This document shows, piece after piece, positions 9,849-21,663 of a DNA stretch of 64,000 nucleotides. The notes beneath the pieces were generated by a model. That model was not told where the DNA came from. It was given only the letters and a program-made list of their open reading frames with translations, and made no database searches. Location of the stretch: assembly GCA_002702655.1 (NCBI GenBank), contig PABB01000018.1, forward strand, positions 182,778-246,777, given 5' to 3'. Every line of letters starts with the position of its first letter. The first letter of the stretch is position 1. Position numbers and translations under genes: made by a program. Source of the stretch: Planctomycetaceae bacterium. Lineage in GTDB: Bacteria > Planctomycetota > Planctomycetia > Pirellulales > Lacipirellulaceae.

Positions 9849-12800
9849 ATGGGCGTCATGTCCGCTTCTGGATTGGGACGCGTCGTTCCCGGTTCGCTTC
9901 TGCTGCGGGCGGCGGTTGTCGCATTGGCGACTTGGACCGCATCGTTCAGCCGGACCGCGAGGGGCGAAGAGTTTCAATGGTCGGGCCCCAGCGGCGCCGG
10001 CGCGTGGAACGATTCCGCCAACTGGACCAACCTGACGCCCGGCGGCGTCGATCTGTTCCCTGGCGCCGACGATGACGCCACGATCGGCGTCGACGTGACC
10101 ACCTCCGCCGGCGCGGTGGCTAATCTGACCACCACTGCCACGCTCACGGTGCAGGCCAACGGCGACATTACGATTCACGGGCCCGCGATCAACAACAGCG
10201 GAATGCTGACGTTGACGCCCGACGGCTCCAACAACATTGGCGGCATTCCTGACACGCGGTTGACCATTGCGGGCAACGCGTCGCTGACCGGCGGCGGCCA
10301 GCTCGTGCTGACCGGCAACGAAACCGGCCTGACCGGCGCCGGCGTGTTGACGAACGTCGACAACACGATCCGCGGCTTCGGGCAGATTCAGGTGGACCTG
10401 GTCAATCAGGCGACGCTGCGCGCCGAGGGCGGCACGCTGCTGGTCGTCGACGGCAAGGCGATCGACAACGCCGCGGGAGCAGTCGAGGTCGCGGCCGACG
10501 GGGTGCTTGACCTGGAGAGCAGCACGCTGACCGGCGGGCAAATCACCGGCGCTGCGGGCAGTCGGTGGGCGGGCGGGACCATCGCCGACGCGGCCCTTGC
10601 CGGCGAGTTGCAGCTGCTGGTGAATCGCGGCGCGGGACTTAGCGGCGCCATCGCCAACGCCGGCACGATCACGTTCGCTGCCGACAGTTCGAACAACATC
10701 GGCAATATTCCCGACACGCGGATCGTCGTCGACGCGGCCGCCACGCTCACCGGCAACGGTTCGATCGTGCTGACCGGCAGCGAGACGGGCTTCACCGGCG
10801 CCGGCGTGCTGACCATCGTCAACAACACCATCCGCGGCGCGGGGCAAATCCAGGTTGAGGTGGTCAACCAGGGCACGCTGCGGGCCGAGGGAGGTACGCT
10901 GGCGGTGATCGACGGGAAAGCCATCGACAACGCCGGCGGCGCGATCGAGGCGGCCGCTGACGGCGTGCTCGATCTCGGCAGCAGCGTCACGACCGGCGGC
11001 CTCGTTAGCGGTGCAGCCGGCAGTCGCATTGCCGGGGGAACAATCGACGGCGCCACGCTCGCCGGCGAACTGACGGTGGCGGTCAATCGCGGCGTGGCGT
11101 GGGCCGGCACGATCGCCAACGGCGGAGTCGTCACCTTCCTCGAGGACAATTCGGACAACATCGGCGGCATTCCCGACACGCGGATCAGCGTCGACTCGAC
11201 CGTGTCGCTCAGCGGCGGCGGATCGATCGTGCTGACCGGCTCGCAGACCGGGCTGACCGGCGGCGGCGTGCTGCAGAACGTCGACAACACGATCGTCGCG
11301 GGCACCAACGGCGTGCTGCAAGTGGCCGTCGAAAATGGCGCCAGCGGCGTTGTGGCCATCGGCGCCGGCAAGCGGCTGGTGCTGCTCGCGCCGCTGTCGG
11401 GCGGCGCCGTCGACTCCACCGCGACCGGGCTGTTGGCGATCGGCGAGGCGGGTGCGTTGAGCGACCTGAGCATCGCTGGGGAACTGACCCTCGACATCCA
11501 CAACGCGGCGCCGCTGGCGGGCGTGATCACAAACACCGGCGCCCTGACGTTCGTCGCCGACACGTTCAACAACTTCGGCGGCGTCCCCGATACGCGCTAT
11601 TCGATTGCCGATGCGGCGACGCTCGCCGGCGGCGGGACCGTGGCGCTCAACGGCTCGGAGACCGGTTTTCTGGGCGACGGCGTGCTGACCAACGCCGACA
11701 ACACCATCGTCGGCAGCGGACAGATTCAAGTGGACCTGATCAACCGGGCGACCGTCCGCGCCGAGGGCGGCTCGCTGACGGTGGTCGGCGGAGTCGCTTT
11801 CGACAACGCCAGCGGAACGGTGGAAATCGCGGCCGACGGCTTGCTCGACCTGGAGAGCAGCACGCTCGCCGGCGGTTCGCTCACCGGGGCGGCCGGCGGC
11901 AAAGTTGCCGGCGGTGCGCTGGCCAGCGTAACCGTCGCGGGCACGGTCACCGAAGCGATTCATCGGAGCACGACCTGGACCGGCGCCATTGCCAACACGG
12001 GCGTACTGACCCTGGAACCCGACACGTTCAACAACTTCGGCGGCATTCCCGACACGCGCTACACGATCACCGACGCGGCCGCGCTCACCGGCATGGGCGA
12101 GGTGGTGTTGACCGGCTCGGACACGGGCCTGACCGGCGCCGGCGTGCTGACGAACGTCGACAACACGATCCGCGGCGTCGGGCAGATTCAGGTCGCGCTG
12201 GTCAACCAAGGCACGCTGCGGGCCGAGGGCGGCGAACTGTTGGCCGTCGACGGCAAGCCGATCGACAACGCCGGCGGCACGGTGGAGATTGCCGCCGACG
12301 GCGTGCTCGATTTGCAGACGAGCCCGCTGACCGGCGGCGAAGTTGTCGGCGCCGTCGGCAGTCGTTTGGCCGGCGGCACGATCGCCGACGCGGCCCTCAG
12401 CGGCGAGTTGACCATCCCCGTCAATCGCGGCGTGACCTGGGCCGGCGCCATCGACAACCAGGGCGTGGTTACCTTCGAGAACGACACGTTCGACAACTTC
12501 GGCGGGCTGCCCGACACGCGCGTCGCGATCGCCACGCCGGTGACGCTGACCGGCGGCGGATCGATCGTGTTGACCGGCTCCGAGACCGGCCTGACGGGCG
12601 CCGGCGTGTTGCACAACGTCGACAATACGATTTACGCCGGCGACAGCGCGATGCTCGACGCGGCGGTGCAGAACGGCCCCGCGGGCGTGGTGGCCATCGA
12701 AGCGGGCAAGCGGCTCTCGGTGCTCGCGCCGCTGTCGGGCGGCACGCTCAACGCGGCGGCGACCAGCTTGCTGACCACCAGCGGCGGCGGCTCGCTCAGC

Positions 12801-13931
12801 GACCTGACCGTCGTTGGCGAGCTGACGATCGATTTGCACAACGGCACGCCGTTGGCAGGGGCCATCCACAACACAGGCGTGCTCACGTTTGTCGTCGACA
12901 CGTTCAACAACTTCGGCGGCATCCCCGACACTCGCTACACGATCTCCGGCGCGACTACGCTGACCGGCGGCGGGGTCGTGGCGCTCGCCAGTTTCGAGAA
13001 TGGGCTGGTCGGCAGCGGCGTGTTGACCAATGCCGACAACACGATCGAGGGTCTTGGCCAGATCCAGGTCGAGTTGGTCAATCAGGGCACGCTGCGCGCC
13101 GCCGGCGGACTGCTGAGCGTCACCCGCAGCGTCACCGGCGCCGGCGCGATCGACGTGACCGCCGGCAGCGAAATCGAGTTCTCCGGCGCCCTGCTCACGG
13201 CCGGTTCGGTGGTGATCGATCCCGCGGGCACGTTCGACTTCAACGGCCAGCGCATGGAACTGGTCGACGTGACTGGCGACTTGCCGCACGACACCGGCGC
13301 CTACTCGCCGGCAATTGGCGTTGGCAGTGCGTCGATTTCCGGCGACCTGCAGATGTCCTCGCCCGCGGAGTTGGAAGTCGAGTTCGCCGGGCTCGACCCC
13401 GGCGAGTACGACCTGTTGACCGTCGGCGGCGACGCGGAGTTGGACGGCACGTTCTCCGTCCACGTGCTGGAAATGCTGCTGCCGATTGGGGGGAGCGCCT
13501 CCCGCGTGGTGACCACCGCGGGGGCGATCGCCGGCGCGTTCGACGCGATTCCGGCCCCCGGCACGCACGTCGGCTACGGCGTGTTCATCGACAGCGTGAC
13601 GGTGGACGACGTGAACGCGCTGATCGAAGTCGCCCTGGAGCAGACCCGCTACCCCGGCGACTTTGACCAAGATGGCGATGTCGACGGCGTCGACCTCAGC
13701 CTGTGGAACGCTGGTTACGGCGCCCAAACCGGCGCCGTGCTGGGCGATGGCGACGCGGATGCCGACGGCGCGGTCAGCGGCCGCGACTTCATGATCTGGC
13801 AGCTATACCACGGCAGCGGCGTCGGCGACATCGCCAGCGTGCCGGAACCGGCCACTGCGGCGCTGCTTGCACTCGCGGTCATCGCGGCGACGCTGATCAC
13901 TCGTTGCCGGCCGCCACAGCGCTGTTTGTGA
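9849..13931 (+). CDS. giant secreted repeat protein, dockerin-like and PEP-CTERM tail
   Basis: 1360 residues with a strong ribosome-binding site. A signal peptide (about 1-40) is followed by a GxWNDSANWTN-type start. Seven long repeats then each begin N/D-N-I/F-G-G-x-P-D-T-R, with first codons at 10230, 10692, 11154, 11568, 12030, 12492 and 12906. The spacing is exactly 462, 462, 414, 462, 462 and 414 bases, an A-A-B-A-A-B-A' order. Units carry Gly/Thr-rich beta-strand text such as LTGSETGLTGAGVLTNVDNT, expected to form a beta-solenoid. The C-terminus has a DLLTVGGDAELDGTF module, a pair of EF-hand-like loops (DFDQDGDVDGVD, DGDADADGAVSGRD) and a PEP-CTERM tail (VPEPATAALLALAV then Arg). Likely exported and anchored by an exosortase encoded elsewhere; its biological role is unknown. 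Confidence 0.85.
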   Translation: MGVMSASGLGRVVPGSLLLRAAVVALATWTASFSRTARGEEFQWSGPSGAGAWNDSANWTNLTPGGVDLFPGADDDATIGVDVTTSAGAVANLTTTATLTVQANGDITIHGPAINNSGMLTLTPDGSNNIGGIPDTRLTIAGNASLTGGGQLVLTGNETGLTGAGVLTNVDNTIRGFGQIQVDLVNQATLRAEGGTLLVVDGKAIDNAAGAVEVAADGVLDLESSTLTGGQITGAAGSRWAGGTIADAALAGELQLLVNRGAGLSGAIANAGTITFAADSSNNIGNIPDTRIVVDAAATLTGNGSIVLTGSETGFTGAGVLTIVNNTIRGAGQIQVEVVNQGTLRAEGGTLAVIDGKAIDNAGGAIEAAADGVLDLGSSVTTGGLVSGAAGSRIAGGTIDGATLAGELTVAVNRGVAWAGTIANGGVVTFLEDNSDNIGGIPDTRISVDSTVSLSGGGSIVLTGSQTGLTGGGVLQNVDNTIVAGTNGVLQVAVENGASGVVAIGAGKRLVLLAPLSGGAVDSTATGLLAIGEAGALSDLSIAGELTLDIHNAAPLAGVITNTGALTFVADTFNNFGGVPDTRYSIADAATLAGGGTVALNGSETGFLGDGVLTNADNTIVGSGQIQVDLINRATVRAEGGSLTVVGGVAFDNASGTVEIAADGLLDLESSTLAGGSLTGAAGGKVAGGALASVTVAGTVTEAIHRSTTWTGAIANTGVLTLEPDTFNNFGGIPDTRYTITDAAALTGMGEVVLTGSDTGLTGAGVLTNVDNTIRGVGQIQVALVNQGTLRAEGGELLAVDGKPIDNAGGTVEIAADGVLDLQTSPLTGGEVVGAVGSRLAGGTIADAALSGELTIPVNRGVTWAGAIDNQGVVTFENDTFDNFGGLPDTRVAIATPVTLTGGGSIVLTGSETGLTGAGVLHNVDNTIYAGDSAMLDAAVQNGPAGVVAIEAGKRLSVLAPLSGGTLNAAATSLLTTSGGGSLSDLTVVGELTIDLHNGTPLAGAIHNTGVLTFVVDTFNNFGGIPDTRYTISGATTLTGGGVVALASFENGLVGSGVLTNADNTIEGLGQIQVELVNQGTLRAAGGLLSVTRSVTGAGAIDVTAGSEIEFSGALLTAGSVVIDPAGTFDFNGQRMELVDVTGDLPHDTGAYSPAIGVGSASISGDLQMSSPAELEVEFAGLDPGEYDLLTVGGDAELDGTFSVHVLEMLLPIGGSASRVVTTAGAIAGAFDAIPAPGTHVGYGVFIDSVTVDDVNALIEVALEQTRYPGDFDQDGDVDGVDLSLWNAGYGAQTGAVLGDGDADADGAVSGRDFMIWQLYHGSGVGDIASVPEPATAALLALAVIAATLITRCRPPQRCL
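10230..13250 (+). repeat. higher-order A-A-B coding repeat
   Basis: Repeat units of 154, 154 and 138 codons form a 446-codon (1338-base) super-unit that occurs twice (10230-11567 and 11568-12905), plus a partial seventh unit from 12906. B units share a distinct insert (GKRLVLLAPLSGG / GKRLSVLAPLSGG). The exact spacing shows that whole super-units were duplicated without indels. Confidence 0.85.
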
Positions 13932-13953
13932 AATCACGACCAGCGCAAGCAAA

Positions 13954-13973
13954 CGGGGGGCTGACGCCCCCCG
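13954..13973. terminator. hairpin between convergent genes
   Basis: Stem cgggggg/ccccccg with loop ctgacg lies between the stops of the converging genes ending at 13931 and 14009. There is no long T-run, so it may be a weak bidirectional terminator or a REP-type repeat. Confidence 0.5.
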
Positions 13974-14008
13974 CTCGCCGTGGTTGGTGTTGTCCGCAGC
14001 TCAGCCGC

Positions 14009-15667
14009 TTACGGCGCCTGGTCCAGGAAGAAGCTGCCGTTGTCGGCCACGTTGAACAGCGGCTGGAACATGCTGCCGCAGTTCTTCTTCGCACTGCGAT
14101 CAAAGTGCCAGTAGAAGTTGATGCCGACGTTCCAGCTCTCCTCCTGGGCGCCGATGGTTCCGGCGTTCTTGTCTGTGATCAGGTAGTTGAAACCCGACTG
14201 CACGCTCCAGCGGTCGGTCGCCGGCAGCCACACCTCGGCGCCGAAGATGCCTTCGCTGTCGTTGGTGCCGCCGCCCCAGATGCGGAAGTTGCCGCCGCGC
14301 GGGTAGTTCCACCGCAGGAAGCCCACGTATTGGTCGACCGCCTGATAAGTCACGCCGGACACGCCCTTGTCATTGGTGTGGGTTGTGCCCAAAAAGCCGA
14401 TCTCGCGTCCCTTGGGGCTCTTCAAGCTGACCTCATAGCGGAGCTGGTGGAAGTCCTCGCTCGCCATGAAATCGTCGCGCATCAAATCCCACACGCAGCC
14501 GAACTGCAGACCGTGCGGCACGCGACGGAACAGACCGGCGGTGACGAACTGTTGCGAGCGATCGGTCGACGAGCCGCCCGACGTGCCCGACAGTTGGCTC
14601 TGCACGGCCTGGTAGCCCAGCTGATAAGCGATTCCCGGGAACAGCCGTCCCACGACCGGCGCGCGGCCGGCGATGTTGATGCCTTCCTGGAAGCCGAAGT
14701 TGCCGTCGCCCGAGCCGCCGAACGCCGGGGCGTCGCGGGGGCCTTTGAAGCCGTGGACGCCGCCCCAGATCCGCAACTCCCGCAGCCGCGGCAGGCAGAC
14801 CGGGAAGCACCAGTAGTCGGCGCCGGCGTCGACGCACGACCCGCAGCCGACGCCGTCGCCGCAGTCGGCGATCCCGCAGCCGGGGTCGCAGATGCCGCAG
14901 CTCGGCTCGCCGCACCCGCAGGTCGGTTCGTAGATCCCGCAACCGGGCTCCATGATCCCGCAGCCGGGCTCAATGATGCCGCAGCCCGGTTCCATGATCC
15001 CGCAGCCGGGTTCGCAGATGCCGCAGCTTGGCTCGCCGCACCCGCAGGACGGTTCGTAGATGCCGCAGCCCGGCTCGACGATCCCGCACCCGGGATCAGT
15101 GTCACAGTAGCCGCCAATAAAGGTGGCCTGTTCGACTTGCTGCGAGCGGCGGTACGAGGCGGCCAAGCTGTTGCTGGCGTCCCTGCGCACCGCGTTGTCG
15201 CGGCGCACGACGGTGCGTTGCGGAGCGGCCGCCACGCGCTGCACTTGCGGAGCCGATTCAGTCACGTACGACGGCTTCTTCACCGCCGGTTTGGCCGCGG
15301 TGGTCGCAGCGGGCTGCTCGAACGCGGCGCGGACGATCTTTTGCTCTTGGGCAGCCGACTGTTGGGCAGCCTCGCCGGACGAGCGAAGCGGATTGGGCGA
15401 AGCGGCCGCGCGACGCGGTTTGGCTGTTGGCTTGGGAGCGGGACGCTCGGCCGGGGCCGCATCCGTGACCGCCGCGTCCGGTTGCTGCGCGCTGGCGCTG
15501 CGGAATTGCACGCCGGAGCTGGACGAGGCCGTGGCCCCGCGCTGCGGCTTTTGGAAATGTACGTGCTGCTGGCCCGTTTCGTGGGCCGAGGCGGCTGCCG
15601 TCCCCAACAGGACCAGCAGACCGGCAAACAAGCTCGTAGCGGGCGAATCGACAAAGAAGCGTCGCAT
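14009..15667 (-). CDS. exported protein with Cys-rich heptad repeat and beta-barrel-like C-terminus (DUF6666-like)
   Basis: 552 residues from the ATG at 15667; upstream in-frame sequence is Arg-rich noise. The signal peptide (SLFAGLLVLLGTAAASA) precedes an Ala/Lys/Pro-rich linker. Residues 187-278 hold about eleven copies of a heptad of the form EP-G/S-CGI-x (EPGCGIM, EPSCGIC and so on). The C-terminal half has alternating aromatic and Gly beta strands (FNYLITDKN, WNVGINFYWHFD) like an outer-membrane barrel. The layout matches a planctomycete-specific family I believe is DUF6666; that name is from memory and not verified. The Cys repeat could be disulfide-linked or bind metal at the surface. 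Confidence 0.7.
   Translation of the reverse strand: MRRFFVDSPATSLFAGLLVLLGTAAASAHETGQQHVHFQKPQRGATASSSSGVQFRSASAQQPDAAVTDAAPAERPAPKPTAKPRRAAASPNPLRSSGEAAQQSAAQEQKIVRAAFEQPAATTAAKPAVKKPSYVTESAPQVQRVAAAPQRTVVRRDNAVRRDASNSLAASYRRSQQVEQATFIGGYCDTDPGCGIVEPGCGIYEPSCGCGEPSCGICEPGCGIMEPGCGIIEPGCGIMEPGCGIYEPTCGCGEPSCGICDPGCGIADCGDGVGCGSCVDAGADYWCFPVCLPRLRELRIWGGVHGFKGPRDAPAFGGSGDGNFGFQEGINIAGRAPVVGRLFPGIAYQLGYQAVQSQLSGTSGGSSTDRSQQFVTAGLFRRVPHGLQFGCVWDLMRDDFMASEDFHQLRYEVSLKSPKGREIGFLGTTHTNDKGVSGVTYQAVDQYVGFLRWNYPRGGNFRIWGGGTNDSEGIFGAEVWLPATDRWSVQSGFNYLITDKNAGTIGAQEESWNVGINFYWHFDRSAKKNCGSMFQPLFNVADNGSFFLDQAP
14834..15109 (-). repeat. coding heptad repeat, EPGCGIx
   Basis: A tandem 21-base repeat within the gene above encodes the Cys-rich heptads. 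The units are nearly identical at DNA level (cagccgggctc / cagcccggttc variants), which predicts slippage and length variation between strains. Confidence 0.75.
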
Positions 15668-16606
15668 AGATTGATCCCACGGGGGACGCCGTTTGACTGG
15701 ACGTCGCCGCCGCCTTGGTGCTCGACGCGAGTGCCGCCGCGGGCCGCTGCATTTTCCGACCACTTGGCGGTCGAGAGCAGCAGATCGATGGCGCACGTGC
15801 GTCTGGTAGCCCCCCCGGGAACCAACACGTTAGGGGTGTTATCGGGGCCGCTACGATCAGAACTTTTGGCAAAACCTGCGTAACCGGAAAAATTTCTCGT
15901 CCGCTGTCCTTTTCGAGCAATCTGCGGAGCTAGCCGCGCCAGCATCGCCGGCGGACTGTCCAGCGTGCCCCATCGGTCCGGCACTGCGACAATTGCCGCG
16001 TCAGGCGGTCGGGTCGAACCGGTCGTGCGCCCTAATCCCGCCCGGCAGCGGGGCTTGCGGCAATCCCCCGTGCGCTGGCCAGCTTGCCGCAATCGTTCAA
16101 TTCGCCCCACAAGTCGACGTTGCCCCATTCGCACTTTCGAACGATACTTGATGTGAGTGACGTGCGTGCCGCTGGCATGCTCGCTGCCGGCGGGACCGCC
16201 CGCCGCGGATGACAGCGAGCGTGTCGACCCACCGCACGGCCAGCGGGCGACGCAATTTGCCCGTCCGGCCCCGAGCGACGGTTCCCCGCTCTTTGCCAAC
16301 CTCTCCAGCAGCCTGTGCTTGTGGCACGGCTTCTATTTGGCGACTCGCCCCTGCGGGGAGATTCTTTTTCTCCGCGTCGCACCCCCGGCAGTTCTTTGCT
16401 CTGCCGTGCGCGCTTCAGGAAATACCGACGACGTCGCCGCGGAAGCCGGCCGCGCTATGCACAGCGTCTGCCGCGAGAGGCCTGGCCCCCGAGCGCCCGC
16501 CTGCCCGGTGCACTCCCTTGCGAGCCCGCCACATTCCCGCCCGCTAGGAACTGAGACCCCCCGGCCCCGCGCCAGCGGAGCCGCTTGCCCGTCAGGAGCA
16601 GGACAC
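15668..16606. other. long divergent intergenic region
   Basis: About 940 bases between the Cys-repeat gene (minus) and prkA (plus). The long in-frame extension upstream of prkA is Pro/Arg/Ala-rich and does not look coding. A weak sigma70-like pair, TTGCCC at 16120-16125 and GATACT at 16143-16148 (17-base spacer), lies about 460 bases before prkA. Nothing else was recognised. Confidence 0.35.
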
Positions 16607-18655
<2,049 letters not shown>

Positions 18656-18667
18656 TTTGTCGTATGC

Positions 18668-18794
18668 ACCACAGAGGACACAGAGAGCACGGAGGATAGG
18701 AGAAAGTGATTTGCGAAGAGGGTGGTTGGTTCGCATCTCGCGGGCATCAATCCGCGGCTCATGGCTTCTCCGTGCACTCTGTGTCCTCTGTGGT
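18668..18794. repeat. inverted repeat between prkA and yeaH
   Basis: Arms at 18668-18685 and 18777-18794 are perfect 18-base reverse complements (accacagaggacacagag); similarity extends imperfectly inward. It fills most of the 168-base spacer between the two genes and could form a long stem-loop in their mRNA. Confidence 0.75.
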
Positions 18795-18823
18795 AAGTAA
18801 CCTGCCCGAATAGCAACGCACCC

Positions 18824-19927
18824 ATGGAAATCCAACGCGATAACAGCCGCTTCAAGCAAATCGTCCGCGGACGGATCCGGGAGAACCTGCGCAAGTACAT
18901 CACCCACGGCGAGATGATCGGCCGCAAGGGGCGCGATCTGGTCAGCATTCCCGTGCCGCAGTTGGACGTGCCGAAGTTTCGCTTCGGCAAGAACGGCTCG
19001 GGGGGCGTCGGGCAGGGCGAGGGGGACGTGGGCGATCCGGTGGGCAAGCCGGGCGACGGCGACGGCGGCCAGGGGGGCGCGGGGAGCGAACCGGGCAGCG
19101 GCCACCTGGTCGAGGTCGACGTGTCGCTCGACGAACTCGCCGAAATGCTGGGCGACGAACTGGAACTGCCCAATATCAAGCCGAAGGGCTCGGCCAATAT
19201 CATTGCCGAAAAGTCCAAATACAACAGCATCCGCCAGACGGGCCCCGAATCGCTCCGCCATCGTCGCCGCACTTACCTCCGCGCCCTGCGGCGGCAGATC
19301 AGCACCGGCAGCTACGAGGTCGAAGACCCGCGGGTGGTCCCCATCCGCGCCGACCACCAATACCGCAGTTGGAACGACGTGCCGCTGCCGCAGGTCAACG
19401 CGGTAGCGATTTACCTGATGGACGTCTCGGGCTCAATGACCGACGAGCAGAAGCAAATCGTCCGCACCGAAGCGTTCTGGATCGACGCCTGGCTGGCCAA
19501 GCAGTACCAGGGCGTCGAGCGGCGCTACATCATCCACGACGCCGTGGCCAAAGAGGTCGACGAGCACACCTTCTACCACACCCGCGAAAGCGGCGGTACG
19601 CGGATCAGCAGCGCCTACAAGGAAGCCGCCGAGGTGATCGAGCGCGACTTCCCGGTCGACCAGTGGAACATTTACGTCTTCCAGTTTTCCGACGGCGACA
19701 ACTGGGGCGACGACAACCGCCGCGCGTTCGAGGTGCTCAAGGAGCGCATCCTGCCGGCGGTCAACCTGTTCTGCTACGGCCAAGTCGAAAGCCCCTACGG
19801 CAGCGGCGACTTCATCGACGCCGTGGAAAAAGAACTCGGCGACCACGAAGCGATCGTCACCAGCGAAATTCCCGACCGCGACGGGATTTATGCTTCGATC
19901 AAGAAGTTTTTAGGAAAAGGGAAATGA
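18824..19927 (+). CDS. yeaH: YeaH/YhbH family protein (DUF444), VWA-like
   Basis: 367 residues. The N-terminus ([20 protein letters not shown]) and the Gly/Asp-rich linker (about 60-90) are family hallmarks. The C-terminal half is a von Willebrand A-like domain with a metal-binding DVSGS motif at residues 200-204, then family motifs [18 protein letters not shown] and [10 protein letters not shown]. The start at 18824 gives the family N-terminus; a clear ribosome-binding site is not evident. It is the standard partner of PrkA and SpoVR and probably works in the same stress response. Length is normal. Confidence 0.93.
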   Translation: MEIQRDNSRFKQIVRGRIRENLRKYITHGEMIGRKGRDLVSIPVPQLDVPKFRFGKNGSGGVGQGEGDVGDPVGKPGDGDGGQGGAGSEPGSGHLVEVDVSLDELAEMLGDELELPNIKPKGSANIIAEKSKYNSIRQTGPESLRHRRRTYLRALRRQISTGSYEVEDPRVVPIRADHQYRSWNDVPLPQVNAVAIYLMDVSGSMTDEQKQIVRTEAFWIDAWLAKQYQGVERRYIIHDAVAKEVDEHTFYHTRESGGTRISSAYKEAAEVIERDFPVDQWNIYVFQFSDGDNWGDDNRRAFEVLKERILPAVNLFCYGQVESPYGSGDFIDAVEKELGDHEAIVTSEIPDRDGIYASIKKFLGKGK

Positions 19928-19930
19928 AGT

Positions 19931-20087
19931 ACCACAGAGGCACGGAGTACACGGAGTGATTGCAAATGACCAATGACCAAGCATCAATGACCAAGACGGA
20001 AGAATCAGGTTTGCGGTCCAACCCGCATTGGTCATTGTGACTTGGTCATTGGTCATTTCTCCTCAGTGTCCTCCGTGCCTCCGTGGT
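19931..20087. repeat. nested inverted repeats between yeaH and spoVR
   Basis: The outer arms at 19931-19947 and 20071-20087 pair with one mismatch (accacagaggcacggag type). The inner arms at 19964-19981 and 20041-20058 are perfect 18-base reverse complements built on the repeated word aatgaccaatgacc. The whole spacer is one long potential hairpin, of the same general type as the prkA-yeaH spacer. Confidence 0.75.
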
Positions 20088-20099
20088 TGATCAAACGCC

Positions 20100-21650
20100 A
20101 TGTCAGCTCCCACCAGCAACCTGACGCCCGAACTCGCCGCCTTGCAGGTGGAGATCGAGGAGTACGCGCGCGGGCATGGGCTCGATTTCTTTCCCACGAT
20201 CTTTGAACTGGTCGATGCCGATCAGCTCAACGCCATCGCCGCCCGCGGGGGCTTTCCGACCCGCTACCCGCACTGGCGGTTCGGCATGGAGTACGAGCAA
20301 CTCTCCAAGAGCTACAGCTACGGCCTGTCGAAAATCTACGAGCTGGTCATCAACAACAACCCCTGCTACGCGTACCTCATGCGGTCCAACGACGTCATCG
20401 ACCAAAAGCTGGTCATGGCGCACGTGTACGGGCACTGCGATTTCTTCAAGAACAACGCCTGCTTCGCCCCGACCGATCGCAAGATGATGGACACGATGGC
20501 CAACCACGGCACCCGCGTGGCCCGGTACATCGACCAGGTGGGGCTAGAGCCTGTCGAGCAGTTCATCGATGCTTGCTTGAGTCTTGAGGATTTGATCGAT
20601 ATTCACTCGCCTTTCATCCAGCGTCGCGAGCGGCGGAGCCGATACGACTTCCCAGGCAACGAGGGCGGCGAATCGCAACGGACCGGGCCCCCGCGGTATC
20701 GGTCCAAAGATTACATGGATTCGTTCATCAATCCCAAGGAAGCGATGGGCACGCTGGCCGATCGCGATGCCGACGCAGCGAACGACGCGCCGCCGCACTT
20801 TCCCGAGCGGCCGGAGCGCGACGTGTTGCTGTTTCTGCTGGAGCACGCGCCGCTCACATCCTGGCAGGCCGACGTGCTGTCGATCGTCCGCGACGAGGCG
20901 TACTACTTCGCCCCGCAGGCCCAGACCAAAATCATGAACGAAGGTTGGGCCAGCTACTGGCACTCGACCATCATGATCCGCCAGGGGCTGGGCGCGTCGG
21001 AAGTGGTCCACTACTGCGACCATCACAGCGGCACGCTGGCCACCAGCCGCAACCAGCTCAACCCGTACAAGCTGGGCATCGAGCTGTTCCGCGACATCGA
21101 AGATCGCTGGAACCGCGGCGCCTTCGGCCGCGAGTACGACGACTGCGACGACCACGAGACCCGCCGCCGCTGGAACACCGACGCCGGCCTGGGGCGCGAC
21201 AAGATTTTCGAAGTCCGCCGCATCCACAACGACCTGACCTTCATTGACGAGTTTCTCACGCTCGACTTTGTGCGCGACCACAAACTGTTTCAGTTTGGCT
21301 ACAACGCCGACGCCGAAACCTACGAAATCGAGAGCCGGGAGTTCCCCAAGGTCAAACGTCAACTGCTGGAGATGCTGACCAACCGCGGCCGGCCGACGAT
21401 CGAAGTCGTCGACGGCAACCACGAGAACCGCGGCGAACTGTTCCTGCGGCACCAGTTCGCGGGGGTCGAAATCAAGCTGGACGAGGCGGCGGACACGCTC
21501 GAAAATTTGCACAAATTGTGGAAACGTCCGGTCCTGCTAGAAACAATAGTAGAGGGAGAGACCGCCGTGCTCTCCTACGATGGCCGCGAACACCAGATCG
21601 AGCGGGGCGACCCGGTCGACCTGGCAGACGACTCGGAGGACGGCTCGTAA
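20100..21650 (+). CDS. spoVR: SpoVR family protein
   Basis: 516 residues. Family motifs are plentiful: DFFPTIFELVDADQLNAIAA, RYPHWRFGMEYEQLSKSYSY, YELVINNNPCYAYLMRSN, MAHVYGHCDFFKNNACF, GWASYWHSTIM. SpoVR was named for spore cortex formation in Bacillus, but in non-spore-formers it is part of the PrkA-YeaH-SpoVR stress module, which is the setting here. The conserved His residues (VYGHCDF, ASYWHS) suggest a metal site, which is inference. The protein is a little longer than usual at the C-terminus (an acidic tail, DLADDSEDGS). The next gene begins 13 bases after its stop. Confidence 0.94.
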   Translation: MSAPTSNLTPELAALQVEIEEYARGHGLDFFPTIFELVDADQLNAIAARGGFPTRYPHWRFGMEYEQLSKSYSYGLSKIYELVINNNPCYAYLMRSNDVIDQKLVMAHVYGHCDFFKNNACFAPTDRKMMDTMANHGTRVARYIDQVGLEPVEQFIDACLSLEDLIDIHSPFIQRRERRSRYDFPGNEGGESQRTGPPRYRSKDYMDSFINPKEAMGTLADRDADAANDAPPHFPERPERDVLLFLLEHAPLTSWQADVLSIVRDEAYYFAPQAQTKIMNEGWASYWHSTIMIRQGLGASEVVHYCDHHSGTLATSRNQLNPYKLGIELFRDIEDRWNRGAFGREYDDCDDHETRRRWNTDAGLGRDKIFEVRRIHNDLTFIDEFLTLDFVRDHKLFQFGYNADAETYEIESREFPKVKRQLLEMLTNRGRPTIEVVDGNHENRGELFLRHQFAGVEIKLDEAADTLENLHKLWKRPVLLETIVEGETAVLSYDGREHQIERGDPVDLADDSEDGS

Positions 21651-21663
21651 GAGCCGACGCTGC

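Noticed and set aside
11099-13666. An 855-residue frame on the same strand as the repeat protein
   Set aside because: Arg-rich out-of-frame shadow of the repeats; no start signal or motif.
9831-13727. A 1298-residue open frame antisense to the giant repeat protein
   Set aside because: It mirrors the repeat protein codon for codon and arises because GC-rich third positions remove stops on the opposite strand; its protein is His/Arg/Gln-rich with no domain.
16157-16606. N-terminal extension of PrkA by 150 residues
   Set aside because: Pro/Arg-rich, outside the family's usual N-terminus, and the ATG at 16607 has a good AGGAG site.
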